Part shown: positions 8,141 through 17,457 of the stretch, piece after piece
Layout of the letters: the number at the start of each line of letters is the position of its first letter
Numbering within the stretch: position 1 is the stretch's first letter
Assembly: GCA_934229535.1 (NCBI GenBank)
Contig: CAKQDS010000014.1
Coordinates: 1 to 41,799, forward strand
Reading direction: 5' to 3'
From: an uncultured Anaeroplasmataceae bacterium
GTDB lineage: Bacteria; Bacillota_I; Bacilli_A; Acholeplasmatales; Anaeroplasmataceae
DNA length: 41,799 nucleotides
The notes under the pieces: generated by a model
What the model was told of the DNA's origin: nothing
What the model saw: the letters and a program-made list of their open reading frames with translations, nothing else
Database searches by the model: none
Translations under genes and position numbers: made by a program

Positions 8141-9031
8141 ATGAAAAATATATGTTTTGTTATAAATAATAATTATTATGATAAAATGATTGTTACACTA
8201 AATTCGCTAATAATTAATGATAAAGATTATTATAAAGTTTTTATTTTGAATAATGACTTAATAGATGAACAATTTGTTTCGTTAAGAAAATTGTTTGAAA
8301 ATAAGATTGAGTTTATTGATTGCAAAGTTTCAAACGAAAAATTTAAAGATGTAACAATGATGAGAAATGATCATAATATGACTGCGTATTTCAAATTGTT
8401 TATTCCAGAAGTAATACATAATTGTGAAAGAGTGTTATATTTAGATTGCGATATTATAATAAATTCTAATATAGATGAACTTTATAATATTGATTTCTCA
8501 AACAAATCTCTTGCTGCAGTTCCAGATGAAATGATTAATAAATATGAATTAACATATAAAAAGAGTATTGGTATGAATGACAATGACATTTATTTTAATT
8601 CTGGAGTAGTTCTTTTTAATTTACATAAAATGAAAGAATCTTACAATATTAATAAGGTGTTTTTGTATATGGCAACTCATAAAGATCTTCGCTTTCACGA
8701 TCAGGAAATATTAAATGTTTTTTTTATAAAAGATTATTTGAAGCTGGATCGAATTTATAATGTTATGACTTCCTATACAGGAATATTTGATTTCATTAAA
8801 TATTTTTTTATTAGAAAAGTCAAAAAAAAATATAAAATAATTCATTATTGTAATTTGAAACCTTGGAATGATAACTATGTTGGAAAATATAAAAGACTAT
8901 ATTATAAACAATATAAAAAAGTTCGAATTAAATTGAGTAATGATTTCTATGAGAAAAATAATATATTCAAGATTATTAAAATGTTTTTTATTAAAATTAA
9001 ATTGTATTTTAAGAAAAGGAGAAGTGTATGA
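8141..9031 (+). CDS. glycosyltransferase family 8
   Basis: 296 residues. The GT-A DxD motif is D102-C103-D104 within LYLDCDIIIN, followed by NSGVVLFNLHKM and HYCNLKPWN near residue 240, all typical of the family 8 (LgtC/GspA-type) enzymes that use UDP-glucose or UDP-galactose with retention of configuration. The C-terminal 50 residues are very basic and lysine-rich, suited to membrane association. The coding sequence is even more AT-rich than the outer genes. It overlaps the next gene by 4 bp (ATGA). Confidence 0.9.
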   Translation: MKNICFVINNNYYDKMIVTLNSLIINDKDYYKVFILNNDLIDEQFVSLRKLFENKIEFIDCKVSNEKFKDVTMMRNDHNMTAYFKLFIPEVIHNCERVLYLDCDIIINSNIDELYNIDFSNKSLAAVPDEMINKYELTYKKSIGMNDNDIYFNSGVVLFNLHKMKESYNINKVFLYMATHKDLRFHDQEILNVFFIKDYLKLDRIYNVMTSYTGIFDFIKYFFIRKVKKKYKIIHYCNLKPWNDNYVGKYKRLYYKQYKKVRIKLSNDFYEKNNIFKIIKMFFIKIKLYFKKRRSV

Positions 9032-10158
9032 GCATGAATTATTTATTTTTAGCTGATGCCATATTTCCTGATTCAATGGGAGGTTCACATAGATATTTGT
9101 ATGAACTTGTTACACGCTTGGCAAATAATAATAATGTGTACGTAATTGTACCTAATATATGTAATAAAAATGTAATTGAGAAACAAGGAAATTTAACGAT
9201 TTTCAGATATACGTTGTCAAAAAATAAAATTAAGAAATTTTTTGAATATCAAAATAAGCCTATAAAAATTATTAAAAAGTACTTGAATAATATAAAGATA
9301 GATGTTGTAAATTCACATTGGGCACTTGTTTCGTATAAAGTATATAAATATTTTAGCAAAAAAAGCGCGAAACTCGTACACTATATGCATGGTCCAATAT
9401 ATGAGGAATATAGTATTGAAATGCAACAAAATAATATTGTTAAGAATATTTTTATAAATAAAGTTAAAAAAATTGAGATAAAAAATTTAAATATTGTTGA
9501 AAAAGTATTTGTTGCAAGTAATTATATGAAGAGCAAGGCTATTAATTGCTTTGGTGTTCTTGAAAATAAAATAACTATTATTCCATGTGGTTGTGATTAT
9601 GAAAAGTTTGATTTAAAGAAAAAAAAGTCCACTAATGATATTTTTAATATTTTGACAATTAGAAGAATTAAGAAAAGAATGGGACTTGATTTATTAATTG
9701 ATGCTATCCTCTTATTAAAGGATAAATATAGTGTTCAACTTTCTATTGGTGGAAAAGGTGATTATCTTGATGAGATAAAGCATAAGGTTGATTCTTTGAA
9801 AATTAATAATGTTAATTTTTTAGGTTTTATTCCGGAAAAGGCATTAGTTTCATATTACCAAAAGGCTGATCTATTTGTTATACCTAGCCTTGATTTAGAG
9901 GGTTTTGGAATGGTAACATTAGAAGCTTTATCATGTGGAACTCCAGTTGTTGGGACACCTGTTGGTGGAAATATTGAAATTTTAAGTAAATTAGATAAGG
10001 AATTAATAGCAGAGGAAGTTAGTGCAAAAAGTCTGGCTGATGCAATTTCGAGATTTATTGATTCAAATAAGAAAGATCCTGATTATTATAGAAAGTTTGT
10101 AATTGATAATTTTTCTTGGACCAAAGTAGTTAATATGTTTGAAAAAGAGACTAGATAA
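9028..10158 (+). CDS. glycosyltransferase family 4
   Basis: 376 residues, GT-B fold. The N-terminal loop is DAIFPDSMGGSHRYLYELV; the donor half has ILTIRRIKKRMGLDLLIDA, SIGGKGDYLDE and the EX7E motif E291-GFGMVTL-E299, then GTPVVGTPVGGN. It is a second GT4 enzyme of the same locus but has little visible identity with the one at 7007, so they probably form different linkages. GGAG (9018-9021) favours ATG 9028 over the in-frame ATG at 9034. Its stop codon overlaps the next start (TAATG). Confidence 0.9.
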   Translation: MSMNYLFLADAIFPDSMGGSHRYLYELVTRLANNNNVYVIVPNICNKNVIEKQGNLTIFRYTLSKNKIKKFFEYQNKPIKIIKKYLNNIKIDVVNSHWALVSYKVYKYFSKKSAKLVHYMHGPIYEEYSIEMQQNNIVKNIFINKVKKIEIKNLNIVEKVFVASNYMKSKAINCFGVLENKITIIPCGCDYEKFDLKKKKSTNDIFNILTIRRIKKRMGLDLLIDAILLLKDKYSVQLSIGGKGDYLDEIKHKVDSLKINNVNFLGFIPEKALVSYYQKADLFVIPSLDLEGFGMVTLEALSCGTPVVGTPVGGNIEILSKLDKELIAEEVSAKSLADAISRFIDSNKKDPDYYRKFVIDNFSWTKVVNMFEKETR

Positions 10159-11375
10159 TGAAAACGAAATATAATGTTGGATTTCAATTTTCTTTATTAT
10201 TATTTGTTGTATTTTGTGTTCCTAATTTTAAATTTAATGGGCTGGTTTTCAATTTGTATGATTTATTAATCCCTATTTGTTTTATTTTGAAATATATGTT
10301 TAATGGGATTAAAATAAATTCATGCAATAAAAAAATACTTATTTTCACTATTTTTGCCTTTTTTTCTTTGATTGTAAATCAAAAAATAACTGGAGATTAT
10401 CAAGTTTCACCATTTTTAAAATTGTATAGAATTACTTATTTGGCGTTGGTTCCACTTAGTTTCGATTATTCATATGAATTTGTTTTTGATAAGAAAATGA
10501 TGGCATATGTTTGTAAATTGTTATTTATAAATTGCATTTTTGGATTATTGATATTCCATTTTCAAGTTGAATGGTTTGGAATTACTGAAAAATTTATGTT
10601 TAATGGTAGGTATTTATTTAGAAATGGTGGAATTTTTGGTGAGGCTAATTCGTATTCCGTTTTTTTAGTTTTAACTTGTATCTATTTAGTTCCGTTATTA
10701 ATAAATTTCGACAAACAAAATGCTATAAGTAAAATATTTCAAATCGTAACATTTGGACTTGCATTATTAAATATTTTATATACAGATTCAAGAACAGGAA
10801 TGGTTTGTTTTTTGATTGGAATGGCAGTGATAATTTTATTTTCAAAAAAAAGTATATATGAAAAATTGATTTTTTTAATTAGCTCAGTTGCTGTGTTACT
10901 TACATTGTATTTACTTATTCCTTCTTTTAATAATTTTATAGATAATCGTATTTTGAAATACGTTGGTAATGTTAAAGAATTATCATCTGGAAGGATTGAT
11001 TTATGGAAAAATGAGTGGAATAATTGGAATAAAAACATCAAGAATGTATTGATTGGCTATGGTTTTAGAATGAACTATATCATGGATGGACAAAATATGC
11101 CAAATGGTATTACGGATAATATATACTTAAATATTCTGTTCTCAACTGGGATAATTGGCTTTTTTTTAATCACTTTGTGGTATTTAGATTTGTTTAAAAG
11201 AGTATTAAAATCAAAGGATAATTATAAAATGGCATTTTTAATAATCTTTATGGTAGCAGGATTATTTTTAGATATTTTAACAAGTACAAAAATTTTGATT
11301 TTTATTTCAATATTATGTAATAATAAGAAGGTGTTTAATGATGAAAATTCTATCGATTTGTATTCCAACGTTTAA
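10158..11375 (+). CDS. Wzy-type polysaccharide polymerase
   Basis: 405 residues with about ten to eleven hydrophobic segments, in the middle of the glycosyltransferase cluster. The Wzy/O-antigen polymerase features are DSRTGM (residues 210-215) before a helix, and a large external loop with SGRIDLWKNEW and an IGYGF segment. It would link flipped repeat units at the outer membrane face. Position between the GT and Wzx genes supports this as the polymerase of the locus. It overlaps the following gene by 35-38 bp, in a different frame, without a recognisable gap, a sign of translational coupling. Confidence 0.82.
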   Translation: MKTKYNVGFQFSLLLFVVFCVPNFKFNGLVFNLYDLLIPICFILKYMFNGIKINSCNKKILIFTIFAFFSLIVNQKITGDYQVSPFLKLYRITYLALVPLSFDYSYEFVFDKKMMAYVCKLLFINCIFGLLIFHFQVEWFGITEKFMFNGRYLFRNGGIFGEANSYSVFLVLTCIYLVPLLINFDKQNAISKIFQIVTFGLALLNILYTDSRTGMVCFLIGMAVIILFSKKSIYEKLIFLISSVAVLLTLYLLIPSFNNFIDNRILKYVGNVKELSSGRIDLWKNEWNNWNKNIKNVLIGYGFRMNYIMDGQNMPNGITDNIYLNILFSTGIIGFFLITLWYLDLFKRVLKSKDNYKMAFLIIFMVAGLFLDILTSTKILIFISILCNNKKVFNDENSIDLYSNV

Positions 11376-12303
11376 TAGATCGAAAAAATTATCTAATTGT
11401 TTAGATTCGATTGTTTTGCAATTTGATGATAAATTAGTGGAAGAGGTTGATGTTCATATATTTGATAATGATTCGACTGATAATACAGAAGAAGTTTGCA
11501 AAAATTATATGAATAAATATTCTTTCATTTATTATCATAAAAAAAATGAAAATGTTGGACCGGACAAAAATTTTTTATCTATTTTGAAAAGTGATATTCA
11601 GTCACAGTTTTATCATTTAATGTCAGATGATGATATATATAGAGATAAAATTAAAGAACTTTCAAATTATTTAAAGGAAAATAGTGATTTGCATTTTGTG
11701 TATTTGAATATTGAATATTTTTGGGAAAACGAATACGATGCAAGTATTAGACATAAAAGAATGTCAGCAATTAATAAGAATTTGATTAATTTAAAAAAGA
11801 GCGAATTTATAAAGATTGTAAAAAATGAATTATCATTTTTATCAGGTATGATTTTTAATTCGAAATATATTAATTCTAAGAACGAAGAACAATTTTATAA
11901 TACTAATTGGTTACAAAGTTATATGTTGTTTAACTCAACTATAAATTCAAATGGCCATTTGGGTTTTTTTGCTAAAGTCACAGTTTCTAAGCGAAACATA
12001 AATGAAAATCCTGGATATAATCCTATAATCGTATTTGGAGAGAATTATTACAATTTATTGAAATATGCTTGGGAAAATTGTAAATATAATAAGAAAGAAA
12101 TGAAAAAATTACTTTCAAGTAGATGGATAAAATTAATTTATTGGGCTAAGATTACGGGAAAAAATAAAAAAGAATGGATGAGATTAATTGAAATTGCCAA
12201 AAATGAAAAAATGAATAAAGTGATTTTATTTTCAAAACTACCAAGATTCATTGCTATTCTATTTCACAAAACGAAAAATATTATCTTAAGAAGGAGTAAT
12301 TAG
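11341..12303 (+). CDS. glycosyltransferase family 2
   Basis: About 320 residues. The GT-A fold start ILSICIPTFNRSKKLSNCL, the DNDSTDNT turn, NENVGPDKNF and a LMSDDDIY segment (SDDD near residue 96, the metal-binding DxD equivalent) define an inverting family 2 enzyme. The C-terminal third is lysine-rich and resembles other short capsule glycosyltransferases. Two consecutive ATG codons (11338, 11341) are possible; AAGAAGGTG (11325-11333) is better spaced for the second. Confidence 0.9.
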   Translation: MKILSICIPTFNRSKKLSNCLDSIVLQFDDKLVEEVDVHIFDNDSTDNTEEVCKNYMNKYSFIYYHKKNENVGPDKNFLSILKSDIQSQFYHLMSDDDIYRDKIKELSNYLKENSDLHFVYLNIEYFWENEYDASIRHKRMSAINKNLINLKKSEFIKIVKNELSFLSGMIFNSKYINSKNEEQFYNTNWLQSYMLFNSTINSNGHLGFFAKVTVSKRNINENPGYNPIIVFGENYYNLLKYAWENCKYNKKEMKKLLSSRWIKLIYWAKITGKNKKEWMRLIEIAKNEKMNKVILFSKLPRFIAILFHKTKNIILRRSN

Positions 12304-12306
12304 ATT

Positions 12307-13083
12307 ATGAAGGTTGTAATTTTAGCTGGTGGCTTAGGAACGAGAATATCTGAGGAATCTCATTTAAAACCAAAGCCAATGATTGAAATTGGTGAAATGC
12401 CAATTTTAGTTCATATTATGAAAATTTTTTCTGCACAAGGGTTTAATGATTTTATTATATGTGCAGGATACAAACAGAATATTATTAAGGAATATTTTGC
12501 TCATTATTTTTTGTATAATAATGATGTTACATTTGACATGATGTCAAATCAAAGAATTATTCATGAACGTTCAAATGATAATTGGAAAGTGACAGTTGTC
12601 GATACTGGCTTACATACTCAAACTGGTGGAAGAATTAAACGTATTCAAAAATATATTGGGAATGAACCATTTATTGTTACTTATGGTGATGCTGTTGGTG
12701 ACATAAATATGAATGAAGTTATTGAAACACATATTAAATCTGGAAAGATTGGGACGATGTCTGTATACAATTTTGGACAATCGAAAGGTGTGGTTGATAT
12801 TAATAAAGATGGTACCATTGCTGCATTTAGAGAAAAGTCTGATTTTGATGGAGATTTAATAAATATTGGTTTTATGGTTATGGAACCACAAATTTTTGAT
12901 TATATTGCTGGTGATGAAGTACCATTTGAGGATTATCCTTTGAAAACGTTGGTTAAAAATAAAGAACTTTCTTATTATATTCACAAAGGATATTGGCAAT
13001 GTATGGATACATTGAATGAAAGAAACAAATTAGAAGAACTGTGGATTAATGGTAAAGCTCCATGGAAAATTTGGAATGATTAA
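12307..13083 (+). CDS. rfbF: glucose-1-phosphate cytidylyltransferase
   Basis: 258 residues, the usual length. The loop GGLGTR (8-13) with KPKPMIEIG, then FIICAGYKQNIIKEYF, VTVVDTG-THTQTGGRIKR and the end QCMDTLNERNKLEELW are specific to the RfbF/AscA cytidylyltransferases rather than RmlA or GalU. It makes CDP-glucose from CTP and glucose-1-phosphate, the first step of the CDP-hexose branch that continues in the next gene. Confidence 0.95.
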   Translation: MKVVILAGGLGTRISEESHLKPKPMIEIGEMPILVHIMKIFSAQGFNDFIICAGYKQNIIKEYFAHYFLYNNDVTFDMMSNQRIIHERSNDNWKVTVVDTGLHTQTGGRIKRIQKYIGNEPFIVTYGDAVGDINMNEVIETHIKSGKIGTMSVYNFGQSKGVVDINKDGTIAAFREKSDFDGDLINIGFMVMEPQIFDYIAGDEVPFEDYPLKTLVKNKELSYYIHKGYWQCMDTLNERNKLEELWINGKAPWKIWND

Positions 13084-13111
13084 CACATTTCTTTATGTAT
13101 AGGAGGCAACT

Positions 13112-14170
13112 ATGCTTGATTTAGAGTTTTATAAGGATAAAAGAGTCCTTGTTACTGGTCATACAGGCTTCAAGGGATCATGGTTATGTAAAATATTAAT
13201 AAATGCTGGAACTGTTGTTTGTGGTTATTCTTTAGAACCACCAACAACGCCTAATTTATTTTCACTTGCGAATGTTGAAAATAAAATGATATCAGTAATT
13301 GGAGACATTAGAGATTATGATCATTTAAAAGAAATATTTGATGATTTTAAACCGGAAATTGTCTTTCATTTGGCGGCACAACCAATTGTTAGAGATTCAT
13401 ACAAAATGCCTAAGTATACATATGAAACTAATGTTATTGGCACTGTCAATATATTAGAATGCATTAGATTATCTAAAACAGTAAAATCTTTTTTAAATGT
13501 TACTACGGATAAAGTATATTTAAATGACGATATTCCTAATCATCCTTTTAAGGAAAATGAACCATTAGATGGCTATGATCCTTATAGTAATTCAAAATCT
13601 TGTAGCGAACTTGTTACGCATAGTTATAAAAAATCATTTTTTACGGATGGAAGATGTGCTATTTCAACAGCAAGAGCTGGAAATGTAATTGGTGGTGGCG
13701 ATTTTGCTAATGATCGAATTATTCCTGATTGTATAAGAGCAATAGAAGAGAAAAAAGAGATAGTAGTTAGAAATCCTTTTTCAACTAGACCTTATCAGCA
13801 TGTTTTAGAACCTTTATACGTATACCTTGAAATATGTGAAAAACAGTACAAAGATATAAAATATACTGGTTACTATAACGTTGGACCTGATGATTGTGAT
13901 TGTATCAATACTGGTGATTTAGTTACTATGTTTTGTGAAACTTGGGGAAATGATTTAGCATGGGTTAATAAATACGATGGTGGACCACACGAGGCATCTT
14001 TTTTAAAACTTGATAATTCTAAAATCAAAAATACTTTCGGGTGGAAACCAAGATGGCATATTGATAAAACTATTGAAATGATAGTTAGATGGACAAAAGT
14101 ATATTTTGAAGATAAAGAGTCCATTTCTAGAGAAATGGACGAAGAAATAAAATTATTTATGGAGGCATAG
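13112..14170 (+). CDS. rfbG: CDP-glucose 4,6-dehydratase
   Basis: 352 residues. The extended SDR shows GHTGFKG (16-22), FHLAAQPIVRDSY, the TTDK segment (131-134) and Y158-x3-K162, all expected for RfbG/AscB. It converts CDP-glucose to CDP-4-keto-6-deoxyglucose with enzyme-bound NAD. AGGAGG precedes the start at normal spacing. In classical 3,6-dideoxyhexose loci an RfbH/AscC 3-dehydratase comes next; here a thiamine-diphosphate enzyme comes next, which points to another fate of the 4-keto sugar. Confidence 0.95.
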   Translation: MLDLEFYKDKRVLVTGHTGFKGSWLCKILINAGTVVCGYSLEPPTTPNLFSLANVENKMISVIGDIRDYDHLKEIFDDFKPEIVFHLAAQPIVRDSYKMPKYTYETNVIGTVNILECIRLSKTVKSFLNVTTDKVYLNDDIPNHPFKENEPLDGYDPYSNSKSCSELVTHSYKKSFFTDGRCAISTARAGNVIGGGDFANDRIIPDCIRAIEEKKEIVVRNPFSTRPYQHVLEPLYVYLEICEKQYKDIKYTGYYNVGPDDCDCINTGDLVTMFCETWGNDLAWVNKYDGGPHEASFLKLDNSKIKNTFGWKPRWHIDKTIEMIVRWTKVYFEDKESISREMDEEIKLFMEA

Positions 14171-14172
14171 TG

Positions 14173-16002
14173 ATGAAAAAGAAAATTGCAGAACATTTTG
14201 CTCAATACTTAGTTAATCAAGAAATTGTTTATGATTTTACAGTTCCAGGTGGAGGATCTATGCACCTTAATGATGCATTTGCGCATCAAAATGGAATGAA
14301 TTGTGTTTATGTTCAACATGAACAGGCTGCTGCCATTGCTGCTGAGGCTTATGCACGTTTGAATAAACAGATACCAGTTGTATGTGTTACTACTGGACCT
14401 GGTGGCACAAATACTTTGACTGGTGTTTTAGGAGCATGGTTAGATTCTATTCCAATGCTAATTATTTCTGGACAAGTTAGATATGCAACTACTGCTAGAG
14501 CTGCAGGTGTAGCAGTTAGAGCTATGGGAGATCAAGAATTCGATATTGTAAAAGTAGTAGAACCTATGACTAAATATGCTGAAATGCTAAATGACCCTAA
14601 ATTAGCAATGTATCACTTAGAAAAGGCTTTATTTTTAGCTAAAAATGGTCGACCAGGACCAGTATGGTTAGATGTTCCTCTTGATATTCAATCTAAAATT
14701 ATTGATGATTCTGAGTTTGTACATTTTGATCCTGTAAGTGAGGGATTCACATCAACTTATGATGTTGATGACGAAGTTATTGATAAAGTTATTGAAAAAA
14801 TAAAAAAATCAAAACGACCAACGTTTAATGCTGGAAATGGTATTAGAATTGCAAATGCATTTACAGAATTTAGAAAAGTAATAGATTTATTACAAATTCC
14901 AGTAGTAACGGGATGGGATAGTATTGATCTAATTGAAGATGATAACCAGTTATATGTTGGTAGAGCTGGTCTGATGGGGGATAGACCTGGTAATTGGGCC
15001 ATTCAAAATAGTGATCTTGTATTATCTGTAGGTTCTAGATTAGGAGTTAGACAAGTTGGCTATGATAAAACTAAGTGGGCTAGAGAAGCCTTTGTTATAA
15101 TGGTTGATATTGATGAAGCAGAGTTAATAAAACCATCTATTCATGTTGAAATGCCAATTCAGGCAGATGCAAAAAAATTTCTTTCTAGATTGATAGCGAG
15201 ACTTGAACAACCTTTAAATCCAAAAAAAGAATGGAATGAAATTTGCCAAGGATGGAAAAAAAATTATCCTGTCGTTTTGCCTAAACATTATACTGAGGCT
15301 CCATTGGCTAATGTTTATTGTTTTATTAAAGAATTAAGTAAACGTCTACCTGAAAATAAGATTACAGTTGTTGGAAATGGTTCAGCATGTGTTGTTGGAA
15401 GTCATGGATATGAAATTAAAAAAGGTCAAAGATTCATTATTAATAGTGGTGCAGCTTCAATGGGATATGATATTCCAGCTGCAATTGGAGCATGTTTTGC
15501 TGTGAAGGATGAAATAATATGTTTATCTGGAGATGGATCTATTCAAATGAATTTACAAGAATTACAAACTATAGTTCATCACAAACTTCCAATAAAAATA
15601 TTTGTTATTAATAATGATGGTTATCATTCAATGAGACAAACTGAAGCTAATTTATTTCCTGAGCATACACCTTTTGGTGTTGGTCCACATGACTCATATG
15701 ATATTTCATTTCCTTCAATGGAGAAAATATCATATGCTTATGGCATTCCATATATTTCAATAATGAAAAATTCAGAAATGATAAAACTTGATTCTATTTT
15801 ATCTAAAAAAGGCCCAATGATAATTGAAGTATTTGTTGATAAAAATCAAAAATTCGAGCCTAAATCAGCAACGAAAAAGTATCCAGATGGTACTTTAGTT
15901 TCACCACCTTTAGAAGATTTAGCACCTTTCCTATCAAGAGATGAATTGAAAAAAAATATGATTATTCCTATGTTGGAAGATGGAAATCCTTTATTAAAAT
16001 GA
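14173..16002 (+). CDS. thiamine-diphosphate-dependent enzyme, acetolactate-synthase-like (candidate sugar branching enzyme)
   Basis: About 609 residues with the three-domain acetohydroxyacid synthase fold. The catalytic glutamate lies in HEQAAAIAAEAYAR (near residue 50). The central domain follows GRPGPVWLDVPLD, and the C-terminal ThDP site is GDGSIQMNLQELQ (from about 453) ending in INNDG. Its place after rfbF and rfbG matches YerE of Yersinia, which adds a two-carbon unit from pyruvate to a CDP-4-keto sugar in yersiniose A synthesis. A similar branched sugar is inferred here. A housekeeping acetolactate synthase is less likely: no small subunit or ilv genes are nearby. GGAGG (14161-14165) fits ATG 14173 better than the overlapping GTG 14170. 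Confidence 0.85.
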   Translation: MKKKIAEHFAQYLVNQEIVYDFTVPGGGSMHLNDAFAHQNGMNCVYVQHEQAAAIAAEAYARLNKQIPVVCVTTGPGGTNTLTGVLGAWLDSIPMLIISGQVRYATTARAAGVAVRAMGDQEFDIVKVVEPMTKYAEMLNDPKLAMYHLEKALFLAKNGRPGPVWLDVPLDIQSKIIDDSEFVHFDPVSEGFTSTYDVDDEVIDKVIEKIKKSKRPTFNAGNGIRIANAFTEFRKVIDLLQIPVVTGWDSIDLIEDDNQLYVGRAGLMGDRPGNWAIQNSDLVLSVGSRLGVRQVGYDKTKWAREAFVIMVDIDEAELIKPSIHVEMPIQADAKKFLSRLIARLEQPLNPKKEWNEICQGWKKNYPVVLPKHYTEAPLANVYCFIKELSKRLPENKITVVGNGSACVVGSHGYEIKKGQRFIINSGAASMGYDIPAAIGACFAVKDEIICLSGDGSIQMNLQELQTIVHHKLPIKIFVINNDGYHSMRQTEANLFPEHTPFGVGPHDSYDISFPSMEKISYAYGIPYISIMKNSEMIKLDSILSKKGPMIIEVFVDKNQKFEPKSATKKYPDGTLVSPPLEDLAPFLSRDELKKNMIIPMLEDGNPLLK

Positions 16003-16928
16003 TTAAAATTAATAAAGTAGTTATTACTGGTCCAACTGGTGCTGTTGGTGTTGCATTAATAAATGAATTCATTTCAAAAAATGTAGAAATTTATGCCATT
16101 TGCAGAGTAAATTCTAAGCGAATCAATAATATTCCAAAGCACAGATTAGTCCATATTATTGAGTGTAATATGAATCAATATAAATCTTTAGTAAGTGTTT
16201 TACCTCATGATATTGATGCTTTTTATCATTTCGCATGGGATGGAACGTATGGTGAATCTCGAAATAATCCGCTAGTTCAAACTAAGAATATTGAGTATTC
16301 TATGGATTCTGTATTTTTAGCGAAAGAACTAAATTGTAAAGTTTATGTTGGTGCTGGATCCCAAAGCGAGTATGGCCATTCAAATGAAGTAAAAGGTCCA
16401 ACTGACTATTGTTTTCCAGATAATTTTTATGGTGCTGCCAAATTATCTACTTCGCATATGACTAGAGTATATTGTTCGCAACTTGGCATTAAACATATTT
16501 GGTGTAGAATATTTAGTTTATTTGGTCCTTATGATGGTGATTATACTATGATTATGTCATCTATTAAAAAAATGCTCAATAATGAAGATTGCAAATTTAC
16601 AGCTGGTGATCAAATTTGGGATTATATTTATTCAAAAGATGCTGCAAAGGCTTTTCGACTAGTTGCTGAAAAAGGAATCGATGGAAGTGTATATTGCATT
16701 GCATCTGGTCAAACAAGACCTTTAAAAGAATATATTAAATCAATGCACAAATTGGTTAATATTAATTGTAAAATTTTACTTGGAGCAATTCCTTATTATG
16801 AGCATCAAGCAATGAATCTTACAGCTGACATATCAAATTTAAAAAGTGATACAGGCTTTGAGCCGAAATATACTTTTGAAGAAGGAATTAAAGATTTGGT
16901 GGGACTAATTAAAAATGAAGATAATTAA
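15999..16928 (+). CDS. NAD(P)-dependent sugar epimerase/reductase (extended SDR)
   Basis: 309 residues. Nucleotide loop GPTGAVG (11-17), FAWDGTYGESRNN, a GAGSQSEYG segment and the YxxxK pair Y144-K148 (FYGAAK). The start overlaps the preceding stop (ATGA), so the two products are coupled. By analogy with YerF, it may reduce the keto group formed by the thiamine enzyme; a C5 or C3 epimerase or 4-reductase role is equally possible from sequence. It might also serve the GDP branch, which otherwise has no reductase in the locus. Confidence 0.82.
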   Translation: MIKINKVVITGPTGAVGVALINEFISKNVEIYAICRVNSKRINNIPKHRLVHIIECNMNQYKSLVSVLPHDIDAFYHFAWDGTYGESRNNPLVQTKNIEYSMDSVFLAKELNCKVYVGAGSQSEYGHSNEVKGPTDYCFPDNFYGAAKLSTSHMTRVYCSQLGIKHIWCRIFSLFGPYDGDYTMIMSSIKKMLNNEDCKFTAGDQIWDYIYSKDAAKAFRLVAEKGIDGSVYCIASGQTRPLKEYIKSMHKLVNINCKILLGAIPYYEHQAMNLTADISNLKSDTGFEPKYTFEEGIKDLVGLIKNEDN

Positions 16929-17442
16929 TAGAATTAAAAAAGCTATAAAAATTTTTTATAATTGGATTTTTAAGAAAATTCCATTAAAGAATATATATTT
17001 TGGAAAAAATTGTTGTATTATTAGAAATAAAACAAAGATGCTAACAATAGAAAATAAATTTCATATGGACGATAATGGATTTTTTTTCAATGATCTTGAT
17101 GCAGAATTAAGAATTGGAAAGAATTTTTACATTAATAGAAATGGATATATTGCATGCTCAAAAAAAATAATTATTGGAGATAATGTTACTATTGGACCTA
17201 ATTGTGTAATTGTTGATAGTGATCATAATTTCTTATCTAAAGATAGAAAAAATGAGTATACAAAAGGTGAAATATTAATAGGTAATAATGTCTGGATTGG
17301 AGCAAATTGTGTAATACTTAAAAATGTTAAAATTGGAGATAATGCTGTTATTTCTGCTGGGAGTATTGTTTCTAAAGATGTACCAGCAAATACAATTCTA
17401 ATACAAAAAAAAGAATGTTATTATAAAACAATTGGTAAATAG
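16915..17442 (+). CDS. hexapeptide-repeat acetyltransferase
   Basis: 175 residues. A left-handed beta-helix is shown by repeated isoleucine-rich hexads (IIGDNVTIGPNCVIV, ILIGNNVWIGANCVILKNVKIGDNAVISAGSIV, split here by an excursion). The histidine of DSDHNFL is the likely catalytic base, as in the maltose/galactoside acetyltransferase (LacA/WbbJ) group. It probably O- or N-acetylates a sugar of the repeat unit with acetyl-CoA in the cytosol. It overlaps the previous gene by 14 bp. Confidence 0.85.
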   Translation: MKIINRIKKAIKIFYNWIFKKIPLKNIYFGKNCCIIRNKTKMLTIENKFHMDDNGFFFNDLDAELRIGKNFYINRNGYIACSKKIIIGDNVTIGPNCVIVDSDHNFLSKDRKNEYTKGEILIGNNVWIGANCVILKNVKIGDNAVISAGSIVSKDVPANTILIQKKECYYKTIGK

Positions 17443-17457
17443 GAATGAGTTGATTAC

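Noticed and set aside
14757..15002. Minus-strand open frames inside large genes (also near 8897, 10739, 13873, 17865, 20785, 21949, 23104, 37619, 37871, 39187)
   Set aside because: Each lies opposite a well supported plus-strand gene, lacks a ribosome site and shows no protein family features.
15999..16002. UGA read as tryptophan, as in Mycoplasma
   Set aside because: UGA ends the thiamine-enzyme gene exactly at the next start, and tryptophan is coded by TGG throughout.
14173..16002. Housekeeping acetolactate synthase (ilvB)
   Set aside because: Located between CDP-sugar genes in a coupled operon, with no ilvN or other branched-chain amino acid gene. The fold matches, but the context argues for a sugar-modifying role.
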